From an uncultured Desulfobacterales bacterium (GTDB lineage: Bacteria > Desulfobacterota > Desulfobacteria > Desulfobacterales > G020354645): a DNA stretch of 5,927 nt. A program made the position numbers and the translations under genes. Of the stretch, positions 1-5,751 are shown piece after piece. Below the pieces are notes generated by a model. That model saw nothing but the letters and a program-made list of their open reading frames with translations. It searched no databases and was not told the DNA's origin. Every line of letters begins with the position of its first letter. Within the stretch, counting starts at the first letter, position 1. The stretch spans positions 1 through 5,927 of the forward strand of contig CAMYNZ010000241.1 in assembly GCA_947259865.1 (NCBI GenBank), written 5' to 3'.

Positions 1-1506
1 CCGGATGAAGCCGGATATTGCAGCCTCGGGATGGCAGTTGATATTGCCCGGGAAGCCATGGAGCAAGCCTCCTTGGTGGTGGGGGAAATCAACCCCCATA
101 TACCTTTCACGTTCGGCGACACCATTGTCTCCATTGCGGATTTTGATCTCTTGGTAAAGTCAACCGAACCACCGACCTATTTTAAACGGTGGCCGGTAAG
201 CAAGGTCATCGATCAAGTAGCGGCCAACATCGCCCAGGTGATTGAAGATGGCGATTGCATCAGCTTTTTCACCGGTTCTTTGTTCGAGGCACTGCCCCGG
301 CACCTGTCACGCAAAAAACAACTGGGCATTCACTCGTCATATTTTACCGATGCCCTTATGGATCTTGTTAAGAGCGGTGCTGTTACCAATTATCGTAAGG
401 CCGTGTTCAGGGGTAAATCCATTGCTTCCTATGCGTTGGGAACCCCGGAGTTGATGGCCTGGTTGGACCGCAACCCCCTGGTTGAATTGCAAAGTATTGA
501 ACAGGTGCTTGATCCGACTCAAATCGGCCGCAATCCCAATTTTGTGGTGGTGGAAAAGGCCCGCAAGGTGGATCTGCTGGGCCGAATGGTTTTCTCTGCC
601 GGAAAGGGAGATATCATTTCGGGTCCGGGTCAATCGGCCGATCTGTTCACCGGTGCTGAAATTTCACCGGGCGGACGTACCGTGATCGGACTCACCAGTC
701 GAAACCGTAAAGGCGATCCCAATATTGTCGTGATGCTGCGAAACCTTCGCAACCAGTTTCATATGCGCGAGTCGATTGATGCGGTAGTCACCGAATACGG
801 TGTCGCCAACCTTAAGTGGCGCACAATCCGTGAGCGCGCCCAGGCCCTGATCGATATCGCGCATCCGGATGACAGGGAAAAACTTGTAAAAGAGGCCAAA
901 GAAAAAAAGATTCTATTCAAGGATCAGATTTTTTTATCCGGCAGTGCCAACTTATATCCTATGGAAATCGCAACCGAACACGTCTTCAAAAACGGTCTGA
1001 AAGTCCGGTTCAGGGCTATCAAACCGTCTGATGAAGAACCCATGCGCCGGCTTTTTTATCGTTTTTCGGACCAGACGGTCTTCCGCCGATTTTTGTTCCC
1101 CATCTCGGTCATGCCCCATAATAAAGCCCAGGGATATGTCAATGTCGACTATCGCCGCGCAATGTCGGTGGTGGCCCTGGTTGGAGAGCCCGGGGACTCC
1201 AACATCATTGCCGAAGCCCGATATGTGCAGGATGAGCAAAGCTGTTTTGGGGATATCGCGTTTGTAGTGGATGAAAAATATCAGGGATTGGGTATCGCCA
1301 CCTATCTATATGAAATGCTGATCCGGTTGGCAAAAGAACGAGGGTTGAGGGGGTTTACAGCTGAAGTGCTGCAAGCAAACAAAGAGATGATGAAAGTTTT
1401 TGGAAAAGGACATCTACCGATAAACGCCCGGTTGGAAAACGGCTTGTACCGGCTGACCATTCCCTTTGATAATCAAACTGCCCAGGAAAGCTTAGATACC
1501 ACTTAG
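1..1506 (+). CDS. Acetyl-CoA hydrolase/CoA-transferase family protein fused to a C-terminal GNAT acetyltransferase (5' end outside window)
   Basis: The frame is open from base 1 and already reads family sequence (PDEAGYCSLGMAVD, compare the D..G.CSLG..VD motif) before the first ATG at 31. The gene therefore starts upstream, with probably 100-140 residues missing. Counting codons from base 1, about 1-310 are CoA-transferase/hydrolase: a glycine loop (GPGQSADLFTGAE, about 208-220; GGR at 224-226) and the C-terminal signature VTEYGVANL...RERAQALIDIAHP (about 263-289). Codons about 327-490 form a GNAT domain: VRFRAIKPSDEE, then motif A DIAFVVDEKYQGLGIATYLY with the acetyl-CoA loop QGLGIA at 428-433, then the N..MMKVF helix. 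Two oddities: serine 113 (GIHSSYFTDALMDL) stands where the family's catalytic glutamate (GIHTE..) is expected, and tryptophan 273 replaces the usual glycine of the ANLxG segment. Known family members move CoA between acyl groups or hydrolyse acetyl-CoA in the cytoplasm. The fusion's actual substrate is unknown, and protein or small-molecule acetylation is possible. Confidence 0.93.
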   Translation, partial: PDEAGYCSLGMAVDIAREAMEQASLVVGEINPHIPFTFGDTIVSIADFDLLVKSTEPPTYFKRWPVSKVIDQVAANIAQVIEDGDCISFFTGSLFEALPRHLSRKKQLGIHSSYFTDALMDLVKSGAVTNYRKAVFRGKSIASYALGTPELMAWLDRNPLVELQSIEQVLDPTQIGRNPNFVVVEKARKVDLLGRMVFSAGKGDIISGPGQSADLFTGAEISPGGRTVIGLTSRNRKGDPNIVVMLRNLRNQFHMRESIDAVVTEYGVANLKWRTIRERAQALIDIAHPDDREKLVKEAKEKKILFKDQIFLSGSANLYPMEIATEHVFKNGLKVRFRAIKPSDEEPMRRLFYRFSDQTVFRRFLFPISVMPHNKAQGYVNVDYRRAMSVVALVGEPGDSNIIAEARYVQDEQSCFGDIAFVVDEKYQGLGIATYLYEMLIRLAKERGLRGFTAEVLQANKEMMKVFGKGHLPINARLENGLYRLTIPFDNQTAQESLDTT

Positions 1507-1587
1507 CCGGGAAATGCCGGAACAATAAAAGACAAAGTTCTAAAAACGAATGTTTATTCCTTCATGTCTAAGATACTGCCTGCCCAC

Positions 1588-1629
1588 CATCGCAAGCCGC
1601 TCAGGCGAGGCGGACGGGGATGCTTGATG
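1588..1629. repeat. Imperfect hairpin and short tandem repeat in the convergent gap
   Basis: The 180 bp between the two converging genes (1507-1686) contain no gene. Arms CATC(gc)AAGC (1588-1597) and GCTTGATG (1622-1629) can pair with a 2-nt bulge, and the intervening sequence holds an inner CCGC/GCGG pairing (1597-1600 and 1610-1613). The right arm overlaps a tandem repeat, GATGCTT followed by GATGCTG (1619-1632). No T-run follows on the plus strand and the A7 at 1636-1642 is separated from the stem, so it is not a standard intrinsic terminator for either gene. It may be a dispersed repeat of the genome or a weak bidirectional RNA-end structure; the sequence alone does not decide. Confidence 0.3.
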
Positions 1630-1686
1630 CTGGATAAAAAAAGGTAATCAGTCCGAGATAGCCACTAAAGAATTGCGGGCCGACTG

Positions 1687-2460
1687 TCAACGCCACGTAT
1701 TGAGTTTGCCAGAAATAAACTCAACGATATAATTATGCTCATCCTTGCCTGATCCTTTTACGTCTAAAGCCTCACCAAAACAAATTCGAACCGGTATTGC
1801 CGGATCAATTTTTCCAAAATCTTTAAACCATCTGCCGATTCCCCAAGCATCTGTTTTTACGGCAATGGGTATGGCAGGCACATTTGCGCGTTTTGCCAGT
1901 TTAATTCCCAGGGTATTAAATTTTTTAGTGTCAAAAAAGAGGCTGCGTGTTGTCTGGGGAAAAATAATGATGGAAGTATTTTTATTCAACCGCTTCTGCC
2001 CTTCTTCCAGAACATTTCTTAGATCTTGTCTGGGATTAACCCTTCCAACCACAACCGGGTCTTGACTCACCATTACATGTTTAAAAAAAGGATAGGATAT
2101 TAGGCTCTCTTTTACAACAAAGGTTACATCTCGGTAAGGTTGAATCAGACAGGGCAGGACAAATGTCTCCAGAATACTCATATGGTTGGCGATAAATACG
2201 CAGGGAGACTCAAGTTTCCGATGGGCGCCAAAATTCTGCAACTCAAAACTTCCCCCCACAGACTCAAAGCCCTTAACAATATCTAAACTACTTTGAATCC
2301 ACCTTTGTCTGGTATAATCTCCCTTTTTTGAAAATTTTGAGGCCGACAAAACGACACCGAACATTTTGGCATAAAAAAACGTTGTGGGGAATTTCCGTGC
2401 AAACCAGGAGATCGGTGTCTCCGGGGTTTTATAGCTGTTTTGAGTTGTCAGGTATTTCAT
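1687..2460 (-). CDS. PlsC-superfamily (lysophospholipid-type) acyltransferase with divergent motifs
   Basis: A 257-residue protein with the block order of 1-acyl-sn-glycerol-3-phosphate acyltransferases. Motif I is ANHMSILETF (91-100), giving His93-X4-Glu98 where most members have H-X4-D. A motif II-like stretch PVVVGRVNPRQDL lies at 135-147. Motif III is IIIFPQTTRS (164-173), replacing the usual FPEGTRS. Motif IV is VPAIPIAVKTDAWG (194-207), followed by a C-terminal FGEAL. The known family reaction is acyl transfer from acyl-ACP or acyl-CoA to a lysophospholipid at the inner membrane; the acceptor here is unknown. I see no clear transmembrane helix, so association is probably peripheral. The ATG at 2460 is the first start after an in-frame TAA (2472-2470). 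Its upstream sequence has no strong Shine-Dalgarno. The gene converges with the CoA-transferase gene, follows the phosphatase in the same direction after a 419-bp gap, and looks more AT-rich than its neighbours by eye. Family confident; substrate not. Confidence 0.85.
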   Translation of the reverse strand: MKYLTTQNSYKTPETPISWFARKFPTTFFYAKMFGVVLSASKFSKKGDYTRQRWIQSSLDIVKGFESVGGSFELQNFGAHRKLESPCVFIANHMSILETFVLPCLIQPYRDVTFVVKESLISYPFFKHVMVSQDPVVVGRVNPRQDLRNVLEEGQKRLNKNTSIIIFPQTTRSLFFDTKKFNTLGIKLAKRANVPAIPIAVKTDAWGIGRWFKDFGKIDPAIPVRICFGEALDVKGSGKDEHNYIVEFISGKLNTWR

Positions 2461-2477
2461 TGTTCTTATTTAAGGTT

Positions 2478-2500
2478 CTTCTCCACTTTAGTAGGAGAAG
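2478..2500. other. Small perfect hairpin in the acyltransferase leader
   Basis: CTTCTCC (2478-2484) and GGAGAAG (2494-2500) form a perfect 7-bp stem with a 9-nt loop, 17 bp ahead of the acyltransferase ATG and touching the left inverted repeat. In the minus-strand transcript it would sit in the 5' leader and would hide the only GGAG in the vicinity, though that GGAG is 20 nt from the start and probably too far to be the ribosome site. There is no T-run, so it is not a terminator. A role in translation is possible but unproven. Confidence 0.4.
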
Positions 2501-2551
2501 AGGGTCCAAGCCCGCCACAGAGACGGCGGATAAAGATTCCAGGGGTCAAGG
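2490..2551 (+). repeat. Left inverted-repeat copy flanking the S23 remnant
   Basis: Reads AGTAGG...AGGGTCCAAG followed by CCCGCCACAGAGACGGC (2511-2527) and then a TAAAGATTCCAGGGGTC tail. The same sequence occurs in reverse orientation at 2837-2764, with a 17-nt identical core, a few substitutions in the tail and an 8-nt GAGTCAAG insertion present only in the right copy. The core contains its own hairpin, CCGCC (2512-2516) with GGCGG (2525-2529) around an 8-nt loop. A 10-bp direct repeat, GATTCCAGGG, occurs at 2535-2544 and 2551-2560, at the inner edge. Together the two copies bound the S23 fragment. Confidence 0.8.
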
Positions 2552-2763
2552 ATTCCAGGGTTTGTTTTCTAAAGACTTTATCAATGCTTTTAACATTCTT
2601 TCTATTTCTGCTAGGTCTTTTTTGCTGTATCCAATTCACCTTTTTCAATGAAGCCTAAATCCCCGGCTAATAATATCTGGGTTTCCAGTTCACAAACCGA
2701 ACCATGAGAAACATAAAGCATCCTAATGTAATCAAGGGTTGTTTTTCTACCATATCCTTTCAC
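2546..2763 (-). pseudogene. Decayed four-helix-bundle (S23 / 23S rRNA intervening-sequence type) gene fragment
   Basis: The minus strand reads KGYGRKTTLDYIRMLYVSHG, SVCELETQILLAGDLGFIEK and GELDTA. This matches the second half of the S23 four-helix-bundle family, whose hallmarks are GxGRKTTxDYIRFL and GSLCELETQ. The reading frame then meets a run of six A residues (2623-2618) and stops. Adding one A restores DLAEIERMLKALIKSLENKP, the expected last helix, ending at a TGA (2548-2546) inside the left repeat. The gene is thus frameshifted by one base. It also lacks its N-terminal 50 or so residues: upstream of about 2760 the family sequence is replaced abruptly by the right repeat copy. The frame stays open to a GTG at 2832, but those first 24 codons are repeat sequence. 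Intact S23 proteins are small (about 115-130 residues), pentameric and of unclear function. This copy is almost certainly non-functional. Confidence 0.8.
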
Positions 2764-2837
2764 TCGACCCCTTGAATCTTTACCTGCCGTCTCTGTGGCG
2801 GGCTTGACTCCTTGGACCCTCTGGGACCACACCTACT
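2764..2837 (-). repeat. Right inverted-repeat copy flanking the S23 remnant
   Basis: Read on the minus strand from 2837 this is AGTAGG, then AGGGTCCAAG (2820-2811), an extra GAGTCAAG, the core CCCGCCACAGAGACGGC (2802-2786) and TAAAGATTCAAGGGGTC. It is the inverted partner of 2490-2551, about 90% identical over the alignable part. The homology to the S23 family begins immediately inside this copy, so the repeat has either replaced or been joined to the 5' half of that gene. The rest of the gap up to the phosphatase stop (2838-2879) holds no recognisable feature beyond a weak 16-bp palindrome. Confidence 0.78.
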
Positions 2838-2879
2838 GACTTGAAGATTATTCACTTGACTTGCCCTAATTAGCTGCAA

Positions 2880-4589
2880 CTAATCGGGAGATAATCTGTT
2901 AATTTTAATAACCACCAGGGTGATATCATCTTCTATGCGGGTGCCGTTTTGGAAAGTATTTAAAGAGCCTATTATGGCTTCCAGAATTTCGTTGGCACTC
3001 AAGGACGAATTGTCGAGCAGGATGTCGTAGATCGGTTCTTTGCCAAACATTTCTCCGTCCCGGTCGCGGGCCTCCCAGATGCCGTCCGTGCTTAAAAGGA
3101 TGATCTGCCCTGGCCGCAGACCGGTTTTCGAATAGGCCTCAAAATTCCAGTTCTCATCCACTCCCAATGCGATTCCCGAGCCGCCCAGTTCTTCAAATGC
3201 GTTGGTACCGGGATCATAAAAAATGGCAGCGTCATGTCCCGCCCGAACCCATTGGAGCTGTTTTTGGACCGGATCGATCGACAGGTAAAACATGGTCATA
3301 AATTGTCCTGAATCCTCTACATCCAAAACCAGTTGACGGTTTACGTCGTTTATAATGCTTGCGGCACTGCCCGAAAATGACGAGCGCTGCCGGAGTGATG
3401 AGCGAACCGTAGCCATAAGCAGAGCAGAGGGAATGCCGTGTCCGGATACGTCTCCGATGGCGACGCCGATGCGCTCATGTTCAGTGCTGCCGCTGATGAT
3501 ATAATCATAATAATCACCGCCGGTTTCATCACAATAGATACTTTTACCGGCGATATCGAAGCCTTTGTGCTTAATGTTGCCTTTGGGCAAAAGATTCTGT
3601 TGTACCTGCATGGCCAAATCCAATGACTGCCGCATGTGGTAGCGTTCTTTGAGACCTTCGGTCATTCGGTTGAAATTTTCAGCCAGCACCCCCAGTTCGT
3701 CATTGCTGGAGACAGGGACCGAAGCCGATAAATCGCCTTTTTCAACTTGTATCATAGCTTTCACCATCTGGCTTACGGGATTTACAATGCCGGTGGCGGA
3801 TAAACGAGACAAGATAATTGCCGTGGCAAGCGCAACCGCCAGTAAAAAGGCAGTCAGGTAAGAAAGGCTCTGGATAACTTCCTCCGGGTTCATTACCAGC
3901 ATCAATCTGGCTTTGTTATAGGATAAAACAGCCATCAGAATCATCGGCAATATGCTGGCGAGCACAAAGGTGATGATTATCCTTAAGTGCAACCTCAAGC
4001 GGTATACCCCGGAAATTTTGACCACGCCGCCATGGGGGAAAAAATACGGATAAATCCGTCGACAAGATATTTCAGTGGTGAAAAAGACGATGGCACAAAC
4101 CACGACGCCGGAGACGATAATCCCGACAAATGTCCTGACGATCTCAAAAAACCTTACGGATAGGCTTTCCTCAACAAGACCCAAATTAATATAGATCGAC
4201 ATAATAAAAGCGGCCAAAACCCAGTTTAGCAGGCTGATCATGGCGGATCTAAAAGGCATATTGAGTATCTTGCGCTGGGCCTTTTTGTTTAATTCAGGTG
4301 CAACTTCCCGGCCCTTGGCTTTCAGTCGAATATAATCCATCAGGTCTTTTTGCCAGCTGCGGTGTAAAGTCATAGCCAGAATGACCAGTCCAATAAACAT
4401 GATCGCAGCCACGGCAAGGGTATTCTTAATTTCCTGAACCGAACGCACCTCATCAATAAAGGTGAAATAGGACAACACAATGCTGGCCCCGGCCAGATTG
4501 GCAAGGATTTGCGAGATCGTCAGCCTTCTTCGCATAAATATCGGTATATAATGCCAGGGATCATTTTCGATTGCTTTCCAGCTGTTCAT
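2880..4589 (-). CDS. Six-helix membrane HAMP-PP2C (SpoIIE/RsbU-type) serine/threonine phosphatase
   Basis: From the ATG at 4589 the protein has 569 residues. Six hydrophobic segments lie at about 25-45, 57-74, 116-137, 151-171, 202-222 and 242-261. A HAMP linker (about 262-316: NPVSQMVKAM, EKGDLSASVPVSSNDELG) and a short coiled linker AMQVQQNLLP (326-335) follow. The PP2C/SpoIIE domain runs to about 563, with metal-site aspartates in GGDYYDY (Asp359), IGDVSGHG (Asp380), LLSTDG (Asp502) and EDDITLV (554-555). All are intact, so an active Mn/Mg-dependent phosphatase is expected. Relatives dephosphorylate anti-anti-sigma (STAS) proteins; none is encoded here. The membrane part probably senses a signal, since six segments place both ends in the cytoplasm. 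An in-frame TTG at 4676 and ATG at 4664 would add up to 29 residues. I prefer 4589 because GGAG (4604-4601, 11 nt away) and AGG (4 nt away) precede it, and because the likely promoter would start RNA near 4674. Confidence 0.93.
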   Translation of the reverse strand: MNSWKAIENDPWHYIPIFMRRRLTISQILANLAGASIVLSYFTFIDEVRSVQEIKNTLAVAAIMFIGLVILAMTLHRSWQKDLMDYIRLKAKGREVAPELNKKAQRKILNMPFRSAMISLLNWVLAAFIMSIYINLGLVEESLSVRFFEIVRTFVGIIVSGVVVCAIVFFTTEISCRRIYPYFFPHGGVVKISGVYRLRLHLRIIITFVLASILPMILMAVLSYNKARLMLVMNPEEVIQSLSYLTAFLLAVALATAIILSRLSATGIVNPVSQMVKAMIQVEKGDLSASVPVSSNDELGVLAENFNRMTEGLKERYHMRQSLDLAMQVQQNLLPKGNIKHKGFDIAGKSIYCDETGGDYYDYIISGSTEHERIGVAIGDVSGHGIPSALLMATVRSSLRQRSSFSGSAASIINDVNRQLVLDVEDSGQFMTMFYLSIDPVQKQLQWVRAGHDAAIFYDPGTNAFEELGGSGIALGVDENWNFEAYSKTGLRPGQIILLSTDGIWEARDRDGEMFGKEPIYDILLDNSSLSANEILEAIIGSLNTFQNGTRIEDDITLVVIKINRLSPD

Positions 4590-4680
4590 TTTGCCTGCTA
4601 CTCCGTTGCCAGCATTAATTAAAATGATTGAAACAATCGATACCGCGTCTGTAACCGATCTCATCCGGATATCCAATCAG

Positions 4681-4709
4681 GAAATAGCGCAGAAAGATTT
4701 GTCTGTCAA
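4681..4709 (-). promoter_or_regulatory. Candidate sigma-70-type promoter for the phosphatase gene
   Basis: A perfect -35 TTGACA (4709-4704) is followed after exactly 17 nt by a weak -10 TATTTC (4686-4681). It lies 5 bp beyond the thiD stop codon. A transcript would begin near 4674 and carry a leader of about 85 nt before the phosphatase ATG. The -10 matches consensus at only three positions, so this is plausible rather than proven. No terminator separates thiD from this gene, so read-through from thiD is also possible. Confidence 0.45.
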
Positions 4710-4714
4710 TTAGG

Positions 4715-5521
4715 TCAAGACTGCCTATCTCGCAATTGAATAAGAATATGCGCATAGGGGTTGGTAGGGCCATGACCGGCACCGATATCCAGACCCTGGG
4801 CAATGGCCTGGGTGATGAATTTTTTGGCTTTTCCCACAGCCTCGGTGATCAAATCACCGTCGGCAAGCATGGTGGCCAACGCTGCTGAAAACGTACACCC
4901 GGTTCCGTGGGTGTTGCGCTGATCCAAACGGGGGGCATCAAAAGTTTCGAAAGACACACCATCAAAAAGAAGGTCCACTGCCCTGCCTTCAAGGTGTCCG
5001 CCTTTGATCACGACATTTTCGGGACCCAGATCATAAATCTGCCTGGCAGCTGCACGCATGTCATCCATATTTTTCACCGGACGACCGCAAAGAACTTCAG
5101 CTTCCGGAAGATTTGGTGTTACCACCGTGGCTAAAGGAAGCAGCGTGCTTTTTAGGGTTTGTTTGCTATCCTCGGAAAGAAGTGAGTCCCCGCTTTTGGC
5201 CACCATGACCGGATCGACGACCAGAGGCTGGACATTATGCCGTTTAATCCCGGCAGCCACAACTTCCACAATTTCGGGGGTGGCAAGCATGCCTGTCTTG
5301 GCCGCATCAGCGCCGATATCGGAAAGAACCGATTCCATCTGCTGTTCGATAAATTCGATTGGCACCGCGAACACACCCTGCACCCCCACCGTGTTTTGGG
5401 CGGTAAGCGCCGTAATAACACTCATTCCATAGCTACCCAATACGGTGATGGCTTTCAGATCGGCCTGGATACCGGCACCACCCCCCGAATCCGATCCCGC
5501 CACGGTCAATATTCGTTTCAT
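4715..5521 (-). CDS. thiD: Hydroxymethylpyrimidine/phosphomethylpyrimidine kinase ThiD
   Basis: A cytoplasmic kinase that phosphorylates 4-amino-5-hydroxymethyl-2-methylpyrimidine (HMP) and then HMP-P to HMP-PP, the pyrimidine precursor joined to the thiazole by ThiE. The 268 residues match the usual size. The ribokinase-fold hallmarks are in order: AGSDSGGGAGIQADLK (8-23), TALTAQNT (38-44, with Gln44 in the pyrimidine-contact position), VVDPVMVAKSG (101-111), TPNLPEAEVLCG (135-146), VVIKGGH (170-176) and the anion-hole/catalytic segment THGTGCTFSAA (204-214, Cys209). The ATG at 5521 is preceded by a full AGGAGG (5534-5529) with 7-nt spacing. It has no thiE, thiC or thiM beside it in the window; thiamine control is shown instead by the TPP riboswitch and terminator directly upstream. 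A monofunctional pyridoxal kinase is a distant alternative, but the riboswitch makes ThiD nearly certain. Confidence 0.97.
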   Translation of the reverse strand: MKRILTVAGSDSGGGAGIQADLKAITVLGSYGMSVITALTAQNTVGVQGVFAVPIEFIEQQMESVLSDIGADAAKTGMLATPEIVEVVAAGIKRHNVQPLVVDPVMVAKSGDSLLSEDSKQTLKSTLLPLATVVTPNLPEAEVLCGRPVKNMDDMRAAARQIYDLGPENVVIKGGHLEGRAVDLLFDGVSFETFDAPRLDQRNTHGTGCTFSAALATMLADGDLITEAVGKAKKFITQAIAQGLDIGAGHGPTNPYAHILIQLRDRQS

Positions 5522-5555
5522 GGTTTAGCCTCCTGCTAATCAAGAATGTCAAATT

Positions 5556-5571
5556 CTGCCACGCTTGGCAG
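5556..5571 (-). other. Short hairpin between terminator and thiD ribosome site
   Basis: CTGCCA and TGGCAG form a perfect 6-bp stem around a 4-nt loop, 21 bp upstream of the thiD Shine-Dalgarno. It lacks a T-run and does not include the AGGAGG, so it is neither a terminator nor an evident translational switch. It may simply insulate the ribosome site from the leader; its role is unknown. Confidence 0.35.
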
Positions 5572-5591
5572 CCTAACGGGTTGGGGTGGGG

Positions 5592-5623
5592 AAAAAAACC
5601 ATTCCCAGCAGGGAACGGTTTTT
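5592..5623 (-). terminator. Intrinsic terminator in the thiD leader (riboswitch expression platform)
   Basis: On the minus strand AAAAACCGTTCCC (5623-5611), loop TGCT (5610-5607) and GGGAATGGTTTTT (5606-5594) form a 13-bp stem with a single G-T wobble. The right arm merges into a run of seven T residues (5598-5592). It lies between the TPP aptamer and the thiD ribosome site, so it would stop transcription before the gene. The left arm overlaps the antiterminator partner. Confidence 0.93.
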
Positions 5624-5661
5624 AAATTGAAAAAGCGAAGTTTTAACGTGTCGTTCCCTGC
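5608..5661 (-). promoter_or_regulatory. Antiterminator pairing between aptamer 3' end and terminator 5' arm
   Basis: GCAGGGAACG at the 3' end of the aptamer (5661-5652) is perfectly complementary over ten bases to CGTTCCCTGC (5617-5608), which forms most of the GC part of the terminator's 5' arm and its loop. The first segment contains the conserved AGGGA that helps close the pyrophosphate-binding arm when TPP is bound. The two structures are mutually exclusive: without ligand the antiterminator forms and thiD is transcribed, and with TPP the aptamer holds its 3' strand and the terminator folds. Seen as sequence complementarity; the switching direction is inferred from known TPP riboswitches. 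Confidence 0.82.
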
Positions 5662-5722
5662 GCTGGTATTAACCAGATCAGGTTCCACGGGTATATTCTC
5701 AGGCGCAAAACGCCACCCCGAG
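5652..5722 (-). promoter_or_regulatory. TPP riboswitch (THI box)
   Basis: Minus-strand reading shows the conserved elements in order. CTCGGGGTG (5722-5714) pairs later with ATACCCG to make P2. A short P3 follows: GGCG (5714-5711), loop TTTTG, CGCC (5705-5702). Next come the pyrimidine-binding CTGAGA (5702-5697), the pyrophosphate-side ACCTGATCTGG (5683-5673), and TACCAGCGCAGGGA (5668-5655), where CTGG/CCAG make P5. P3 is near the minimal size, and the joint after CTGAGA (ATATACCC) seems one base longer than in E. coli thiM (AATACCC). I see only a weak P1. It binds thiamine pyrophosphate and, with the terminator downstream, represses thiD when thiamine is sufficient. Confidence 0.97.
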
Positions 5723-5751
5723 CAATGAAAACATTTGTAGGATTATCTGAT

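Noticed and set aside
1507..1524. CCGG-GAAATG-CCGG right after the CoA-transferase stop as a terminator
   Set aside because: The stem is only four base pairs and is followed by A-rich sequence rather than T residues.
2328..2658. Plus-strand frames over the acyltransferase start and left repeat
   Set aside because: They overlap a real gene on the other strand and then pass through repeat DNA; the translated sequence is low in recognisable features.
2869..2884. Palindrome overlapping the phosphatase stop codon as a terminator
   Set aside because: The stem is only about 5-6 bp, AT-rich and not followed by a T-run on either strand.
4590..4676. N-terminal extension of the phosphatase from TTG 4676 or ATG 4664
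   Set aside because: The starts lack a good ribosome site, and the probable promoter overlaps or closely precedes them. The ATG at 4589 has AGG/GGAG upstream and gives a normal N-terminus before the first helix.
4615..4803. 62-codon minus-strand frame bridging thiD and the phosphatase
   Set aside because: It is out of frame with thiD over their overlap, has no family resemblance and is explained by chance openness.
5058..5539. Plus-strand frames opposite thiD
   Set aside because: These are antisense shadows of a strongly conserved thiD with no recognisable family sequence or ribosome sites.
5524..5552. Second TTGACA (5552-5547) just upstream of thiD as an internal promoter
   Set aside because: The matching -10 position would fall on GCTAAA, inside the ribosome-site/start region, and would remove the Shine-Dalgarno from the transcript.
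5546..5728. 60-codon plus-strand frame across the thiD leader
   Set aside because: It runs antisense through the terminator and TPP aptamer, whose conservation is fully explained by RNA structure.
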